Shown: positions 50,234 to 58,516 of the stretch, in pieces | Layout: each line of letters opens with the position of its first letter | Numbering within the stretch: the first letter of the stretch is position 1 | NCBI RefSeq assembly: GCF_019665765.1 | Contig: NZ_CP081150.1 | Location: forward strand, 1,240,001-1,304,000 | Reading direction: 5' to 3' | Origin: Deefgea tanakiae | Lineage (GTDB): Bacteria > Pseudomonadota > Gammaproteobacteria > Burkholderiales > Chitinibacteraceae | DNA length: 64,000 bases | Program-made: the position numbers and the translations under genes | The notes under the pieces: generated by a model | The model's database searches: none | What the model was told of the DNA's origin: nothing | The model's input: only the letters and a program-made list of their open reading frames with translations

Positions 50234-52039
50234 TTATTCGAAGCGTCCGCCGCCACGGTTGCCGCTTGGCTTGCCTTGGTAGCCGCCGCCTGTGCTGCGA
50301 CGTTGACCATCGCCGCCACGACCTGCGTAACCGCCTTCGCGATTGCCGCCACCATCACGACTGCCTGCGCCGTCACGACTGCCGCCACCGAAGCCGCCAG
50401 TGCGCGGCGCTGCTGCGTCACGGTTGCCTTGGTAGCCGCCAGTGCGTGGTGCTGCGCCATCGCGATTGCCCGCGTAGCCACCAGTGCGTGGTGCGCCGCC
50501 TTCACGATTGCCAGCGTAACCGCCACGATTGTCTTGGTTGCCTTGGTAGCCACCAGAACGGCCGCCATCACGATCACGAGTTTGGCCTGAGCCAAATGAG
50601 CGTTGTTCACGTGGTTGACCTTGGTAGCCGCCATCACGTGGTGCTGATTCGCTTGGGCGGTGGTGACCTTGGTAACCGGCTTCGCCACGTGGGTGAACGC
50701 CTTCGCTGCGACCTGCATCACGGTCACGATTACCTTGGTAGCCGCCACCTTCACGATTGCCTTGGTAACCACGTCCGCCGCCGTTGCCGCCTGCTGGACG
50801 ACCACGACCGCCTGCTGGACGACCACGGTCATGACCGCCACCGCTACCTGCGCGACCTGGCTGGAAGCGAGCTTCCAAGCCTTCAATAACTTGCGTGCTG
50901 AAATCTAAATTGTATTGGCGACGAATACGCGTCAACAAAGTGAAATCGTTTTTCGTAACCAGTGACACGGCTTCGCCAGTGCGACCGGCACGGCCAGTAC
51001 GGCCGATGCGGTGAATGTAATCTTCGCAGAAGCGTGGCAAGTCAAAGTTCAATACTAAAGTAATACCGGCAACGTCAATACCACGAGCGGCAACGTCAGT
51101 TGCAACCAAAACGTCGATATCGCATTTACGCAAACGATCTAAAGTACGACGACGGTCACGTTGTGCCAAGTCTCCGTGCATTGCCGCGGCTTTAAAGCCT
51201 TCCATTTTTAACCATTCAGCCAATTCGTCAGCGCTGATTTTAGTTGCAGTGAAGACAATGGCTTGATTGCCTTCGTTTTTCTTCAGGAAAGCTGCGGTCA
51301 ATTTTTGTTTGTGCTCGTAACCATCAGCGTAATGTACTGATTGGTCGATTTGCGCTTGCATTGTAGCTTGAGCGGCCATTTCAACCAATTTCGGTGCTTT
51401 CAACATCGGCACGGCGAAGCGTTGTACTGATTCAGTCAAAGTGGCAGAGAATAGGGCGGTTTGACGCTCTTTTGGTAGTGCATCAACAATCGCTTCAACT
51501 TCATCGATAAAGCCCATGTCGAGCATACGATCTGCTTCGTCAAGAACGAGCATTTCCAAGCGTTTGAAATCAATACGGCCACTGCGCATCAAGTCAGTCA
51601 AGCGACCGGGTGTTGCCACCAAAACTTCGTACGGTTGTGACAAAAGTTTGTTTTGTACTGGGTAAGGCACGCCACCCACTACAGTCACTACTTTGCAGCG
51701 TGGGATGTTGCGGCACAAATCAGTTGCTACTTTTGACACTTGCTCAGCGAGTTCGCGAGTCGGTGTCAAAACGAGGATACGTGGGCCACGTGCGGTGTGT
51801 TTTGCTTCTTTGGTAAGGCGATGCAATGCAGGCAACAAGAAGGCGGCTGTTTTACCAGTACCTGTTTGTGCGGAAGCCATGATGTCGTTACCAGCCAACA
51901 ATTCTGGGATCGAAGCCGCTTGAATTGGTGTTGGTGTATTGAAGCCTTGAGCGGCCAAAATGTCTGTTAATTGTGATGCAAGGCCTAGTTCTACAAAAGC
52001 GTTAGGCGTAGTTGATTCAGGCGCAGTAGTGTGCGGCAT
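50234..52039 (-). CDS. DEAD-box RNA helicase (RhlE/DeaD-like) with glycine-rich YQGN tail
   Basis: 601 residues. Helicase core at about 10-375: Q motif FNTPTPIQAASIP, motif I AQTGTGKT, Ia PTRELAEQ, II VLDEADRMLDMGF, III SATL, V TDVAARGID and VI HRIGRTGRAG. The tail (about 405-601) is very rich in Gly, Arg, Tyr, Gln and Asn and made of short repeats (GGYQGNRD, GGYAGNRE, RTGG), longer than in most RhlE proteins. It should bind RNA without sequence preference and may support condensate formation. ATP-dependent RNA unwinding in ribosome assembly or RNA decay is the usual role, often at low temperature. RNase R is coded 5 kb away. Confidence 0.9.
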   Translation of the reverse strand: MPHTTAPESTTPNAFVELGLASQLTDILAAQGFNTPTPIQAASIPELLAGNDIMASAQTGTGKTAAFLLPALHRLTKEAKHTARGPRILVLTPTRELAEQVSKVATDLCRNIPRCKVVTVVGGVPYPVQNKLLSQPYEVLVATPGRLTDLMRSGRIDFKRLEMLVLDEADRMLDMGFIDEVEAIVDALPKERQTALFSATLTESVQRFAVPMLKAPKLVEMAAQATMQAQIDQSVHYADGYEHKQKLTAAFLKKNEGNQAIVFTATKISADELAEWLKMEGFKAAAMHGDLAQRDRRRTLDRLRKCDIDVLVATDVAARGIDVAGITLVLNFDLPRFCEDYIHRIGRTGRAGRTGEAVSLVTKNDFTLLTRIRRQYNLDFSTQVIEGLEARFQPGRAGSGGGHDRGRPAGGRGRPAGGNGGGRGYQGNREGGGYQGNRDRDAGRSEGVHPRGEAGYQGHHRPSESAPRDGGYQGQPREQRSFGSGQTRDRDGGRSGGYQGNQDNRGGYAGNREGGAPRTGGYAGNRDGAAPRTGGYQGNRDAAAPRTGGFGGGSRDGAGSRDGGGNREGGYAGRGGDGQRRSTGGGYQGKPSGNRGGGRFE

Positions 52040-52273
52040 GTAAGTTGTCCTTGTAAGGTCGGGCTGGAATCAATCCAGCGCAGCATCGACGCCAACCAGG
52101 AACAACCGCTTTATCAATTAGCACGCGGGAATAAGGTTAGAGGCGATGACGGGGCTATATGTAATCGTGTGCTTCTAAAGGAGGGACACGGATGAAGGAG
52201 GCGAATTATGCCAACCTATTGCCAATTATGCAACATATTTATTACGATAGTTTGAATAGTGACTCGATTGCTG
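52040..52273 (-). promoter_or_regulatory. Long leader region of the helicase gene
   Basis: About 235 bases separate the helicase start from the MscS-like gene. Helicase genes of this type often have long 5' leaders that control cold expression, but I see no defined structure here. A 34-codon frame on the plus strand (52192-52296) with a perfect AGGAGG site was noticed, but it overlaps the MscS-like gene end and looks accidental. Confidence 0.3.
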
Positions 52274-53125
52274 TTAGACGGATTCGCTCGGGCTGAACTC
52301 GCGCAAAAATTGCCGCAGGATGCGCTGCTCAATTTTTGCCCGCAAACCCAACGGTGCTGGTAGTTGTAATTGAAGACCTATCGTATCGATATCATCCAAG
52401 ATGATACGTACTCGCGGCTCTTGCAGCGGTGTGTCGATAATGTAATCACTGGCGATTTCCTTGGCGTGATCTACCAAGTCCTTGGCATATTCGGCAATGG
52501 TATTGCGTCCGCATTCAAGTAAAATAGTTTCGGCCATCTCCCAGTCGGCGCTGCGCTCAATATGGATATGAATGGTTTGAATGGCAAAATGCCCCATCAT
52601 GGTTTCGTTGTAAACTGGATTGGTGAACAGCATTGAGTTCGGAATTTTGATCCCGCGACCCACTGTGCCCTTGTGGTTTTCGGCACGGCTCGATTCAATC
52701 AATGTGGTTGAAATCAAATTCACATCAATGACTTGACCTTTAATTCCGGCTATTTCAATCCGATCGCCTAGCTCATAAAGTCGGCTGCTTGTGCGGTAGA
52801 CCGAGCCCAGCATGCAGAGAATGACCTCTTTAGTTGCTAATACAAAAGCAGCGGCAACGGCGACTAAAGAAACGGCAAAAGTTTGGATTTCCTGCCCCCA
52901 AATTAATATCGCACCCAGTACGGTCAAACCCAGTATGACGTTGCGCAGCGTGACCAGCCAGCGGCGCTTGGTCTCAAGGCTGAAATCATCACGATGCAGG
53001 ATCGCTTTGCGCATACCTGCGCGCAAAGTCAGCATCAATACGATCAGCAGGACGCTTAAAATAAGGTCGCGCAACAGACCTCGATCAAGTAAAAATGGCA
53101 AGTTTTGATTGATGCTGTCTATCAT
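52274..53125 (-). CDS. Small-conductance mechanosensitive channel family (MscS-like)
   Basis: 283 residues. Membrane segments at about 18-36, 62-82 and 86-110; the third includes FAVSLVAVAAAFVLATKEVI, the glycine/alanine-rich pore helix of MscS. The beta domain has LGDRIEIAGIKGQVIDVNLI and a C-terminal alpha/beta vestibule part (FAIQTIHIHIERSADW, VRIILDDI). It probably opens on membrane tension during osmotic downshift. At 283 residues it is close to E. coli MscS in length. The gene stands alone between the helicase leader and the VanZ-like gene. Confidence 0.85.
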   Translation of the reverse strand: MIDSINQNLPFLLDRGLLRDLILSVLLIVLMLTLRAGMRKAILHRDDFSLETKRRWLVTLRNVILGLTVLGAILIWGQEIQTFAVSLVAVAAAFVLATKEVILCMLGSVYRTSSRLYELGDRIEIAGIKGQVIDVNLISTTLIESSRAENHKGTVGRGIKIPNSMLFTNPVYNETMMGHFAIQTIHIHIERSADWEMAETILLECGRNTIAEYAKDLVDHAKEIASDYIIDTPLQEPRVRIILDDIDTIGLQLQLPAPLGLRAKIEQRILRQFLREFSPSESV

Positions 53126-53192
53126 GGGTATGTTCTTCTAGGTAATGATAATATTGGATTTTAGCTAGATACGTTCGTTTTTTTCGAGGGAG

Positions 53193-53537
53193 TTACTTCC
53201 GCTTTAACCACGCGCTGGCCAAAAGAACGCCGCCCAGTGCTCCAACGCCATTGGCGATCATGTCGTGCGTATCAAAACTGCGATATGGGGTGAGCGCTTG
53301 CGCAAATTCGACAGTAATCCCCATTAGTGCCGCACCAAGCCAGACTTTGCTCGGTTGGCGCCAGATCAATTGCGCCAGCAAGGCCAGCACACCGTAGCCA
53401 ATAAAATGCTGGATCTTGTCGCCATTTTCAATGCTGGGCCCGCTCATGGGCATCAATGAGCCAATCCAAATGGCTACAGTCCAAGACCAAAACAGGCAAG
53501 GCAAGACGAGCTTGGGATTTGAAAGTGAGAGTTTCAT
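53193..53537 (-). CDS. VanZ-like membrane protein
   Basis: 114 residues with four hydrophobic segments (from LPCLFWSWTVAIWIGSL to GALGGVLLASAWL). The motif DKIQHFIGYGVLALLA in the middle and EFAQALTPYRSFDTHDMIANGVG near the end are typical of VanZ-family proteins. VanZ gives low-level teicoplanin resistance in enterococci, but most family members are of unknown function. The Smr gene stop and this start are adjacent (overlap of one base), so the two are co-transcribed. Confidence 0.8.
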   Translation of the reverse strand: MKLSLSNPKLVLPCLFWSWTVAIWIGSLMPMSGPSIENGDKIQHFIGYGVLALLAQLIWRQPSKVWLGAALMGITVEFAQALTPYRSFDTHDMIANGVGALGGVLLASAWLKRK

Positions 53538-54163
53538 TATTTCGCCGACTTAACAAGAACCAAGACTGCGCCAGCGCAGCCTTGAAATGGGTTGGCTTGC
53601 GCAAAAGCTAAAACTTCCGGCATTTGGGCTAGCCAGTTTTTTAACTTGAGTTTTAACACGGGAATACCGGATGCAGAGCTAAGTCCTTTGCCGTGAATGA
53701 TCCGTACGCACCGAAATTGCCTTTGTTGGCAGTGATACAAGAATTGCGCAACTTGCGTCCGAGCCGAATCGATGTTTTCACCATGCAAATCGAGCTCAGC
53801 TTCGGCTTGCCAGTCGCCACGCTTAAGTTTACGTAGTGTGTCGAGCTTTTGACCTGGCTTCATATGCATCAATTGTTCGCCTGCTTCCAGCTCATCCCAA
53901 GGCCAAAAATCGCTCATGGAGTCATTTAAGACGGGGCTTTCCACGTACAAGCCTTTCGGCCATGGGCTTGGTGCGGGCGGAATGTGGCTGATTTTTTCTG
54001 AATTCTTGAGTGGCGCAACATCTTTCATTGCCGCTAAAAACAGGGCGTGATGGTCAGGCTCAGCAGGCTTTTCGCGAATGACAGGCTTGTAGCGCTGATT
54101 TTCTTGCGCTTCACGCAGTTGTTTGCGTAGCTTTTTAAGTTGTTGTGTGGTGTTTTTATCCAT
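53537..54163 (-). CDS. Smr-domain protein
   Basis: 208 residues. The N-terminal half is charged and disordered (LKKLRKQLREAQENQRY, then EKPAEPDHHALFLAAMKDVA). The C-terminal Smr domain (about 115-205) has AELDLHGENIDSARTQVAQF and RCVRIIHGKGLSS, the LDLHG and HGKG motifs of MutS2 Smr domains, and ends GCAGAVLVLVKS. In E. coli, YdaL/SmrB-like proteins are endonucleases; SmrB cuts mRNA at collided ribosomes. So a nucleic-acid cutting role is possible. It is upstream of the VanZ-like gene and divergent from hslR, with a short shared promoter region. Confidence 0.85.
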   Translation of the reverse strand: MDKNTTQQLKKLRKQLREAQENQRYKPVIREKPAEPDHHALFLAAMKDVAPLKNSEKISHIPPAPSPWPKGLYVESPVLNDSMSDFWPWDELEAGEQLMHMKPGQKLDTLRKLKRGDWQAEAELDLHGENIDSARTQVAQFLYHCQQRQFRCVRIIHGKGLSSASGIPVLKLKLKNWLAQMPEVLAFAQANPFQGCAGAVLVLVKSAK

Positions 54164-54219
54164 ACCGGCGCATTCTGATCGTCGTAGAATGCTATTTTAA
54201 CAGCGGAATGCGTTGCGAC

Positions 54220-54612
54220 ATGCAAGATAAAGTGCGTTTAGATAAATGGCTGTGGGCGGCGCGTTTTTTTAAAACACGCTCGTGTGCCGCCAAGGCCATT
54301 GAGGCAGGCCATGTGCATCATCAAGGTCAGCGCGCCAAGTGCGCCACCGCACCAAAAGTGGGCGACATGCTCAAAATCCAAGCTCCACATGGTGTTTTTG
54401 AAGTGCAGGTGGTTTTGTTGGCAAGTCAACGTAGTTCGGCAGAGGTGGCTCGCACTTTGTATCAAGAAACGCCAGAGAGTGTAGTGCGGCGTGAGCGTGA
54501 TTTGTTTGCGCAAAAAATGCAGCCGCACTTCGATCATCCTGATATTAAAGGCCGGCCGACTAAAAAATGGCGGAGACAGTTGAATCAGGCGGTGGGTTTT
54601 ATTGAAGAGTAG
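54220..54612 (+). CDS. hslR: Ribosome-associated heat shock protein Hsp15 (S4 domain)
   Basis: 130 residues from ATG 54220 (alternative ATG 54208); neither has a strong ribosome site. VRLDKWLWAARFFKTRS opens the S4 RNA-binding domain, followed by AKAIEAGHVHHQGQRAK. The C-terminal part (ESVVRRERDLFAQKM, RPTKKWRRQLNQ) is basic as in E. coli HslR. Hsp15 binds stalled 50S subunits with peptidyl-tRNA and helps rescue. Length and sequence fit well. It diverges from the Smr gene; the two share about 55 bases. Confidence 0.88.
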   Translation: MQDKVRLDKWLWAARFFKTRSCAAKAIEAGHVHHQGQRAKCATAPKVGDMLKIQAPHGVFEVQVVLLASQRSSAEVARTLYQETPESVVRRERDLFAQKMQPHFDHPDIKGRPTKKWRRQLNQAVGFIEE

Positions 54613-54633
54613 GTATGAGTTGTGCGTCTGAGC

Positions 54634-55476
54634 TCAAAGCATCATGCCAATATTGTCGACCATGTCTTCAAACTCTTCGAGCTTAAAAGCAAGGTGATTG
54701 AGTAGCACAGGTTCAATGCCGCGCCATTCAATATGCTCAAACTGTTTTACGTTCATTTTTAAAATGTGCTCAGCCAAGCTGGCAATGGCAATCAAGGTGC
54801 ATATATGATGCCATTCTGCATCTTCACCATGTTCAAATAAGCTGTAGTCGTGGTGATTTAAGATCGCCAGCTGCGTGTCTTCCGGCAAGTACCAAGTTCG
54901 GCCCAGCAAATAGCCAACCACATTGTGGCTGGTTTGATGGCGGCGATTTTCGAGCTCGATGAACTCTTGTCGAGACATGCGCTCGCCGCGTTCTAGCGTT
55001 TCCATGTAATTAGGAAAACGCCCCGACATTAAAACTTGCCCGCAATTATGAAATAACCCAAAGGTATAGGCTTCTGCGCTATCAATGCCATGCACGTTTT
55101 CGCTGAGTGCCGCTGCAATCATCGCCATTCGATTGGCGCTATCCCAGAAATAATCCATCTGATTGTTATTGCCACTTAAAACTTGTCGCAACACGACACC
55201 TTCGGTGATGTTGCAAATATTGCGTAAGCCTAATAGTTTTAAGGCCTCATCGACTGAGTTGATGCGTTTGTTGAGTTGGTAAAATGGTGAGTTCACTGTT
55301 TTAAGCATGGCGGCCGACAGCGTGAGGTCTGAATTAATCAGGCGAGCAATTTCATCAAAGTCAGGATCTTCGGCCTCTTGCGCCTTTTTGATTGCCGTTA
55401 AAACATCTGGACGAGTTGGGATCACCATGCTTTTGAATAGCGTTTCAGATTCGGTAGGAGAAATGTCGCGCAACAT
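54634..55476 (-). CDS. HDOD-domain signalling protein
   Basis: 280 residues, nearly all HDOD (about 15-215): RPDVLTAIKKAQEAEDPDF, INSDLTLSAAMLKTVNSPFY, VDEALKLLGLRNICNI, and FGLFHNCGQVLMSGRFPN with NVVGYLLGRTWYLPE. HDOD lacks the full HD metal site of HD-GYP phosphodiesterases, so hydrolysis is not expected; the family takes part in signalling and motility regulation. No other domain is attached. A C-terminal helical part (about 240-280) follows. The gene is downstream of the amino-acid-binding protein gene, 80 bases past its terminator, so it has its own promoter. Confidence 0.85.
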   Translation of the reverse strand: MLRDISPTESETLFKSMVIPTRPDVLTAIKKAQEAEDPDFDEIARLINSDLTLSAAMLKTVNSPFYQLNKRINSVDEALKLLGLRNICNITEGVVLRQVLSGNNNQMDYFWDSANRMAMIAAALSENVHGIDSAEAYTFGLFHNCGQVLMSGRFPNYMETLERGERMSRQEFIELENRRHQTSHNVVGYLLGRTWYLPEDTQLAILNHHDYSLFEHGEDAEWHHICTLIAIASLAEHILKMNVKQFEHIEWRGIEPVLLNHLAFKLEEFEDMVDNIGMML

Positions 55477-55530
55477 AGTGTGCCGGCTTTTGTTAGAGAA
55501 GATGATTTAGTGTAGGCGATGGCAAAAAAA

Positions 55531-55560
55531 AATACGGCGATTAAGCCGTATTTTTTCTTA
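55531..55560 (-). terminator. Terminator of the amino-acid-binding protein gene
   Basis: AATACGGC (55531-55538) pairs with GCCGTATT (55545-55552); read on the minus strand the second half is followed by a run of nine T. It lies just after the stop at 55558, so the gene is monocistronic. Confidence 0.85.
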
Positions 55561-56298
55561 TTTATTACCGAAGTATTTGGTGTGAATTTTTTGATAAGTA
55601 CCATCCGCCTTGATGCCAGCTAGACCTGTATTAATCTCATCAAGGAGCTTTTTGTTGCCTTTACGTACGGCGATGCCGTATTGCTCAACAGCAAAGCTTG
55701 AGTCGTCAATGAGGCGGAATTTTTGCCCTGGATTGTTGATTAAATAGTTTTTAACCACCGCATTATCGGCAACCACAGCGCTGACGCCGCTATTGGAGAG
55801 TTCTGCGAGTGCGAGGGTGATGTTTTCGTAGCGGCGAATATCTGGGCTAGTTTTGCCAAATTGTTTTTGAACGACCGTGTCGCCCGTGGTGCCATTTTGT
55901 ACGCCGACTTTTTTGCCTTTTAAATCGCTTAGTTGCTTAATTGGGCTGCCTTCCTTCACAACGATGAGCTGTTTGGCATCAAAGTAGGGGGCTGAAAAAT
56001 CCATGCTTTTTTGGCGCTCTGGCGTGATGGTTACGGCCGCAATGACAATGTCGCGCTCGCCATTGTTGAGACTGGCAAACAAGCCTTCCCATGGCGTATT
56101 GTTTAGCTTAACTTTGAAGCCTTGTTTTTTTGCGATGGCATTGATGATGTCAGCATCAAATCCAACGATTTCTCTGTTTTTATTGAGCGACTCGAACGGC
56201 GCAAAAGTAGCATCGGTTGCTGCTGTGTACGTTTTTTCTGCCATTGCAGAGCAAGAAATAAAACCGATGGCGAGGGAGAGGGCTAGCTTTTTGAACAT
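55558..56298 (-). CDS. Periplasmic amino-acid-binding protein of an ABC transporter
   Basis: 246 residues with a signal peptide (LALSLAIGFISCSAMA, cleavage near 20). The mature protein has the SBP_bac_3 pattern: YTAATDATFAPFESLNKNRE, VGFDADIINAIAKKQG, PWEGLFASLNNGERDIVIAA, TITPERQKSMDFSAPYF, KKVGVQNGTTGD and YGIAVRKGNKKLLDEIN. It is closest in style to GlnH/ArtJ-type polar or basic amino-acid binders. No permease or ATPase gene is nearby, so it works with a transporter coded elsewhere. A promoter should lie at 56300-56380. Confidence 0.88.
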   Translation of the reverse strand: MFKKLALSLAIGFISCSAMAEKTYTAATDATFAPFESLNKNREIVGFDADIINAIAKKQGFKVKLNNTPWEGLFASLNNGERDIVIAAVTITPERQKSMDFSAPYFDAKQLIVVKEGSPIKQLSDLKGKKVGVQNGTTGDTVVQKQFGKTSPDIRRYENITLALAELSNSGVSAVVADNAVVKNYLINNPGQKFRLIDDSSFAVEQYGIAVRKGNKKLLDEINTGLAGIKADGTYQKIHTKYFGNK

Positions 56299-56382
56299 AA
56301 AAAGACTCCAGTTGACTGAGTGATGCCAGTCAGAATGCGCCCCACAGATTGCTCGGTCAATGCGAGAAATCCCGCAGTAAGC

Positions 56383-56814
56383 TTACATGTTGCTGTGTTG
56401 TTTGATGTGCGTCACGATGGCTTTGAGCCCATTGCCACGGCTTGCGGAAAGGAAACGCTGTAAACCTAATTCATTGAGCCAAGCGGTGAAGTCAAAGTTT
56501 TGGATGTCTGTTGCACTTTTGTCGTGATAGGCCGCCAATATCAGTGTGAGCAACCCCTTAATTACTTTTGAGTCGCTATCCGCAGCGAGTAGATAGCAGT
56601 CGTCTTTTCGCTCCAGCCAAAGCCAAACCTGACTTTCGCAGCCGCTGACTCGATGTTCATTGTCGCGCATCTCAACTGGAAACTCGGGTAACTCGCGAGC
56701 CAGTTGTACTAAAAGTCGGTTTTTTGCCTCCCAGCCTTGCGCTTGGGAGAGCCGATTGCTTAAATCGCTTAAGCTAATTTCGGTGCCAAATGGGTGGTGG
56801 GGTAAATTACTCAT
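56383..56814 (-). CDS. sufE: SufE-like sulfur acceptor
   Basis: 143 residues. Family markers: LSQAQGWEAKNRLLVQLARE, RVSGCESQVWLWLER, where the Cys in SGCES is the sulfur acceptor, and DSKVIKGLLTLILAAYHDKS. SufE takes sulfur from the cysteine desulfurase coded just upstream and passes it on for Fe-S cluster assembly. Its ATG shares a base with the sufS stop (TAATG), so the pair is translationally coupled. CsdE is a close alternative. No sufBCD genes are seen here. Confidence 0.88.
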   Translation of the reverse strand: MSNLPHHPFGTEISLSDLSNRLSQAQGWEAKNRLLVQLARELPEFPVEMRDNEHRVSGCESQVWLWLERKDDCYLLAADSDSKVIKGLLTLILAAYHDKSATDIQNFDFTAWLNELGLQRFLSASRGNGLKAIVTHIKQHSNM

Positions 56815-58019
56815 TAGCCTAATATCTCAAGAGTTTCGTGAAGTGCGACTAGAAATGCATCAACGTCGCTACTCGTGTTGTAAGCTGCGAATGAGGCGCG
56901 TAGCGTCCCGCTGACGCCTAGGCTTTGTAGCAAAGGTTGCGCGCAGTGGTGGCCCACCCGTACGGCAATGCCTTTGTGATCTAAAAACTGTGCCACATCA
57001 TAAGGATGGGCGCCAGCAAAAGTCATTGAAGTCAGTGCTGCTTTGTCAGGGCTTTGACCGTGAATGGAGATGCCAGTCATTTGAATTAGGCCTTCTTCAA
57101 GCTGTTGCCGTAATTGCTGCTCGTGATTCAGTAGCGCAGCTCGGTCTAGGGCGCTTATCCAAGTGAGTGCTGCACTAAGGCCAACGGCTTGGGCAATGGC
57201 TGGTGTTCCGGCTTCAAATCGATACGGTGCAGCGGCATAGGTGCTTCCACTGAATGAAACGGCTGCAATCATCTCGCCACCGCCTTGCCATGGCGACATT
57301 GAGTTAAGGGTATTGCTCTCTACCCAAAGAGCGCCAATGCCCGTGGGGCCATACACCTTGTGGCCGGAGAAGGCGTAAAAATCAGCGCCGAGTTCTTGTA
57401 CATCAATATTTAAATGTGCAACAGCTTGGGCGCCATCGACCAAGACCTTGGCACCTGCGTGGTGTGCTGCCTCGCAAATTAATTGAATTGGCTGAATGCT
57501 CCCAATCGCATTCGAGACGTGGCTAATGGCCACTAATTTGGTTTTGTTGCTTAATAAAGAAGAAAAATGTGCAAGATCAACCGCACCATGCTCATCCAAC
57601 TTAATGATTTTTATAATGACGCCTCGGCGCTCTGCCAGCATTTGCCATGGCACGATGTTTGCGTGATGCTCTAGCGTCGACAAAATGATTTCGTCGCCAG
57701 TATTGAGAGAGTTGCCCCAGCTATTCGCAACTAAATTGATCGCCTCAGTGGTTCCGCGAGTGAAAATAATCTCTTCGTGACTTGGCGCATTAATAAACTG
57801 CGCGACAACATGCCGTGCGCCCTCGTAGGCATCAGTTGCTGCAGTCGCTAAGCGATGCGCGCCGCGGTGCACGTTGGCGTTGTGATTCTCGTAATAAAAC
57901 CGCTCCGCGTCGAGTACGCACAAAGGCTTTTGCATCGTCGCAGCGTTATCTAAATAAATGAGGTCAGGGTGGTTGCTGAAAATTGGGAACTGTTTTTTGA
58001 GTTCAATTGCATCAAACAT
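56814..58019 (-). CDS. sufS: Cysteine desulfurase, SufS/CsdA type
   Basis: About 401 residues from ATG 58019; the frame reaches 58061 but earlier starts lack support. Class V aminotransferase fold: IYLDNAATMQKPLCVLDA, NANVHRGAHRLATAAT, FTRGTTEAINLVANSWG, LVDGAQAVAHLNID and SGHKVYGPTGIGALW with the PLP-binding Lys (about 225). The active-site Cys should be in RVGHHCAQPLL. It removes sulfur from cysteine as a persulfide and gives it to SufE. Full length and coupled to sufE. Divergent from nudB, with about 55 bases between. Confidence 0.9.
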   Translation of the reverse strand: MFDAIELKKQFPIFSNHPDLIYLDNAATMQKPLCVLDAERFYYENHNANVHRGAHRLATAATDAYEGARHVVAQFINAPSHEEIIFTRGTTEAINLVANSWGNSLNTGDEIILSTLEHHANIVPWQMLAERRGVIIKIIKLDEHGAVDLAHFSSLLSNKTKLVAISHVSNAIGSIQPIQLICEAAHHAGAKVLVDGAQAVAHLNIDVQELGADFYAFSGHKVYGPTGIGALWVESNTLNSMSPWQGGGEMIAAVSFSGSTYAAAPYRFEAGTPAIAQAVGLSAALTWISALDRAALLNHEQQLRQQLEEGLIQMTGISIHGQSPDKAALTSMTFAGAHPYDVAQFLDHKGIAVRVGHHCAQPLLQSLGVSGTLRASFAAYNTSSDVDAFLVALHETLEILG

Positions 58020-58075
58020 GAGATTTAGTATCAAAGAAGAGCTGGCAGCATGGACTTGCAATTGTATAATGCGTC

Positions 58076-58513
58076 ATGCCCTATAAACAGCCTATTTCTA
58101 TATTACTCGTTATCCATACGTCCGATTTGCAGGTATTGCTGCTCGAACGGTCTGATTTTGCCGGTGCTTGGCAATCCGTCACCGGCAGCAGTGAGGCGAA
58201 TGAAGTCTTGATTGATACTGCTCGCCGCGAGTTATTTGAAGAAACTGGCTTGGTGGTGAGCAATGACGACATCGTTGATTGGCAACAATCGACCGATTTT
58301 GAAATTTTTGAGCGCTGGCGCCACCGTTACGCCCCCGGTGTAACCCATAACACCGAGCATGTATTCAGCGTGCAAGTGCCTATCGACAGTATCATCACCA
58401 TCGCGCCACGTGAACATACACAATATTGCTGGACCAATATTGATGACGCGATAGACAAAGTCTTTTCACCTTCGAATGCCGAGGCTTTACGCCAACTTCC
58501 TGAAAAAGTATAG
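58076..58513 (+). CDS. nudB: Dihydroneopterin triphosphate diphosphatase
   Basis: 145 residues. MPYKQPISILLVIHTSDLQV is the family N-terminus; the Nudix box reads G-x5-E-x7-REL-x-EETGL (within SSEANEVLIDTARRELFEET). Also DFEIFERWRHRYAPGVTHN and EHVFSVQVP, which are specific to NudB (FolQ). It removes pyrophosphate from dihydroneopterin triphosphate in folate synthesis. Length is as in E. coli (150). It stands alone and faces the FAD oxidoreductase gene, with 3 bases between their stop codons. Confidence 0.88.
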   Translation: MPYKQPISILLVIHTSDLQVLLLERSDFAGAWQSVTGSSEANEVLIDTARRELFEETGLVVSNDDIVDWQQSTDFEIFERWRHRYAPGVTHNTEHVFSVQVPIDSIITIAPREHTQYCWTNIDDAIDKVFSPSNAEALRQLPEKV

Positions 58514-58516
58514 TTT

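Noticed and set aside
50227-50908. Long open frames opposite the helicase tail (His/Arg- and Ala/Thr-rich)
   Set aside because: They are mirror products of the GC-rich repeat tail of the helicase; low complexity.
52192-52296. 34-codon plus-strand frame with perfect AGGAGG
   Set aside because: Overlaps the end of the MscS-like gene and its product looks random; one good ribosome site is not enough.
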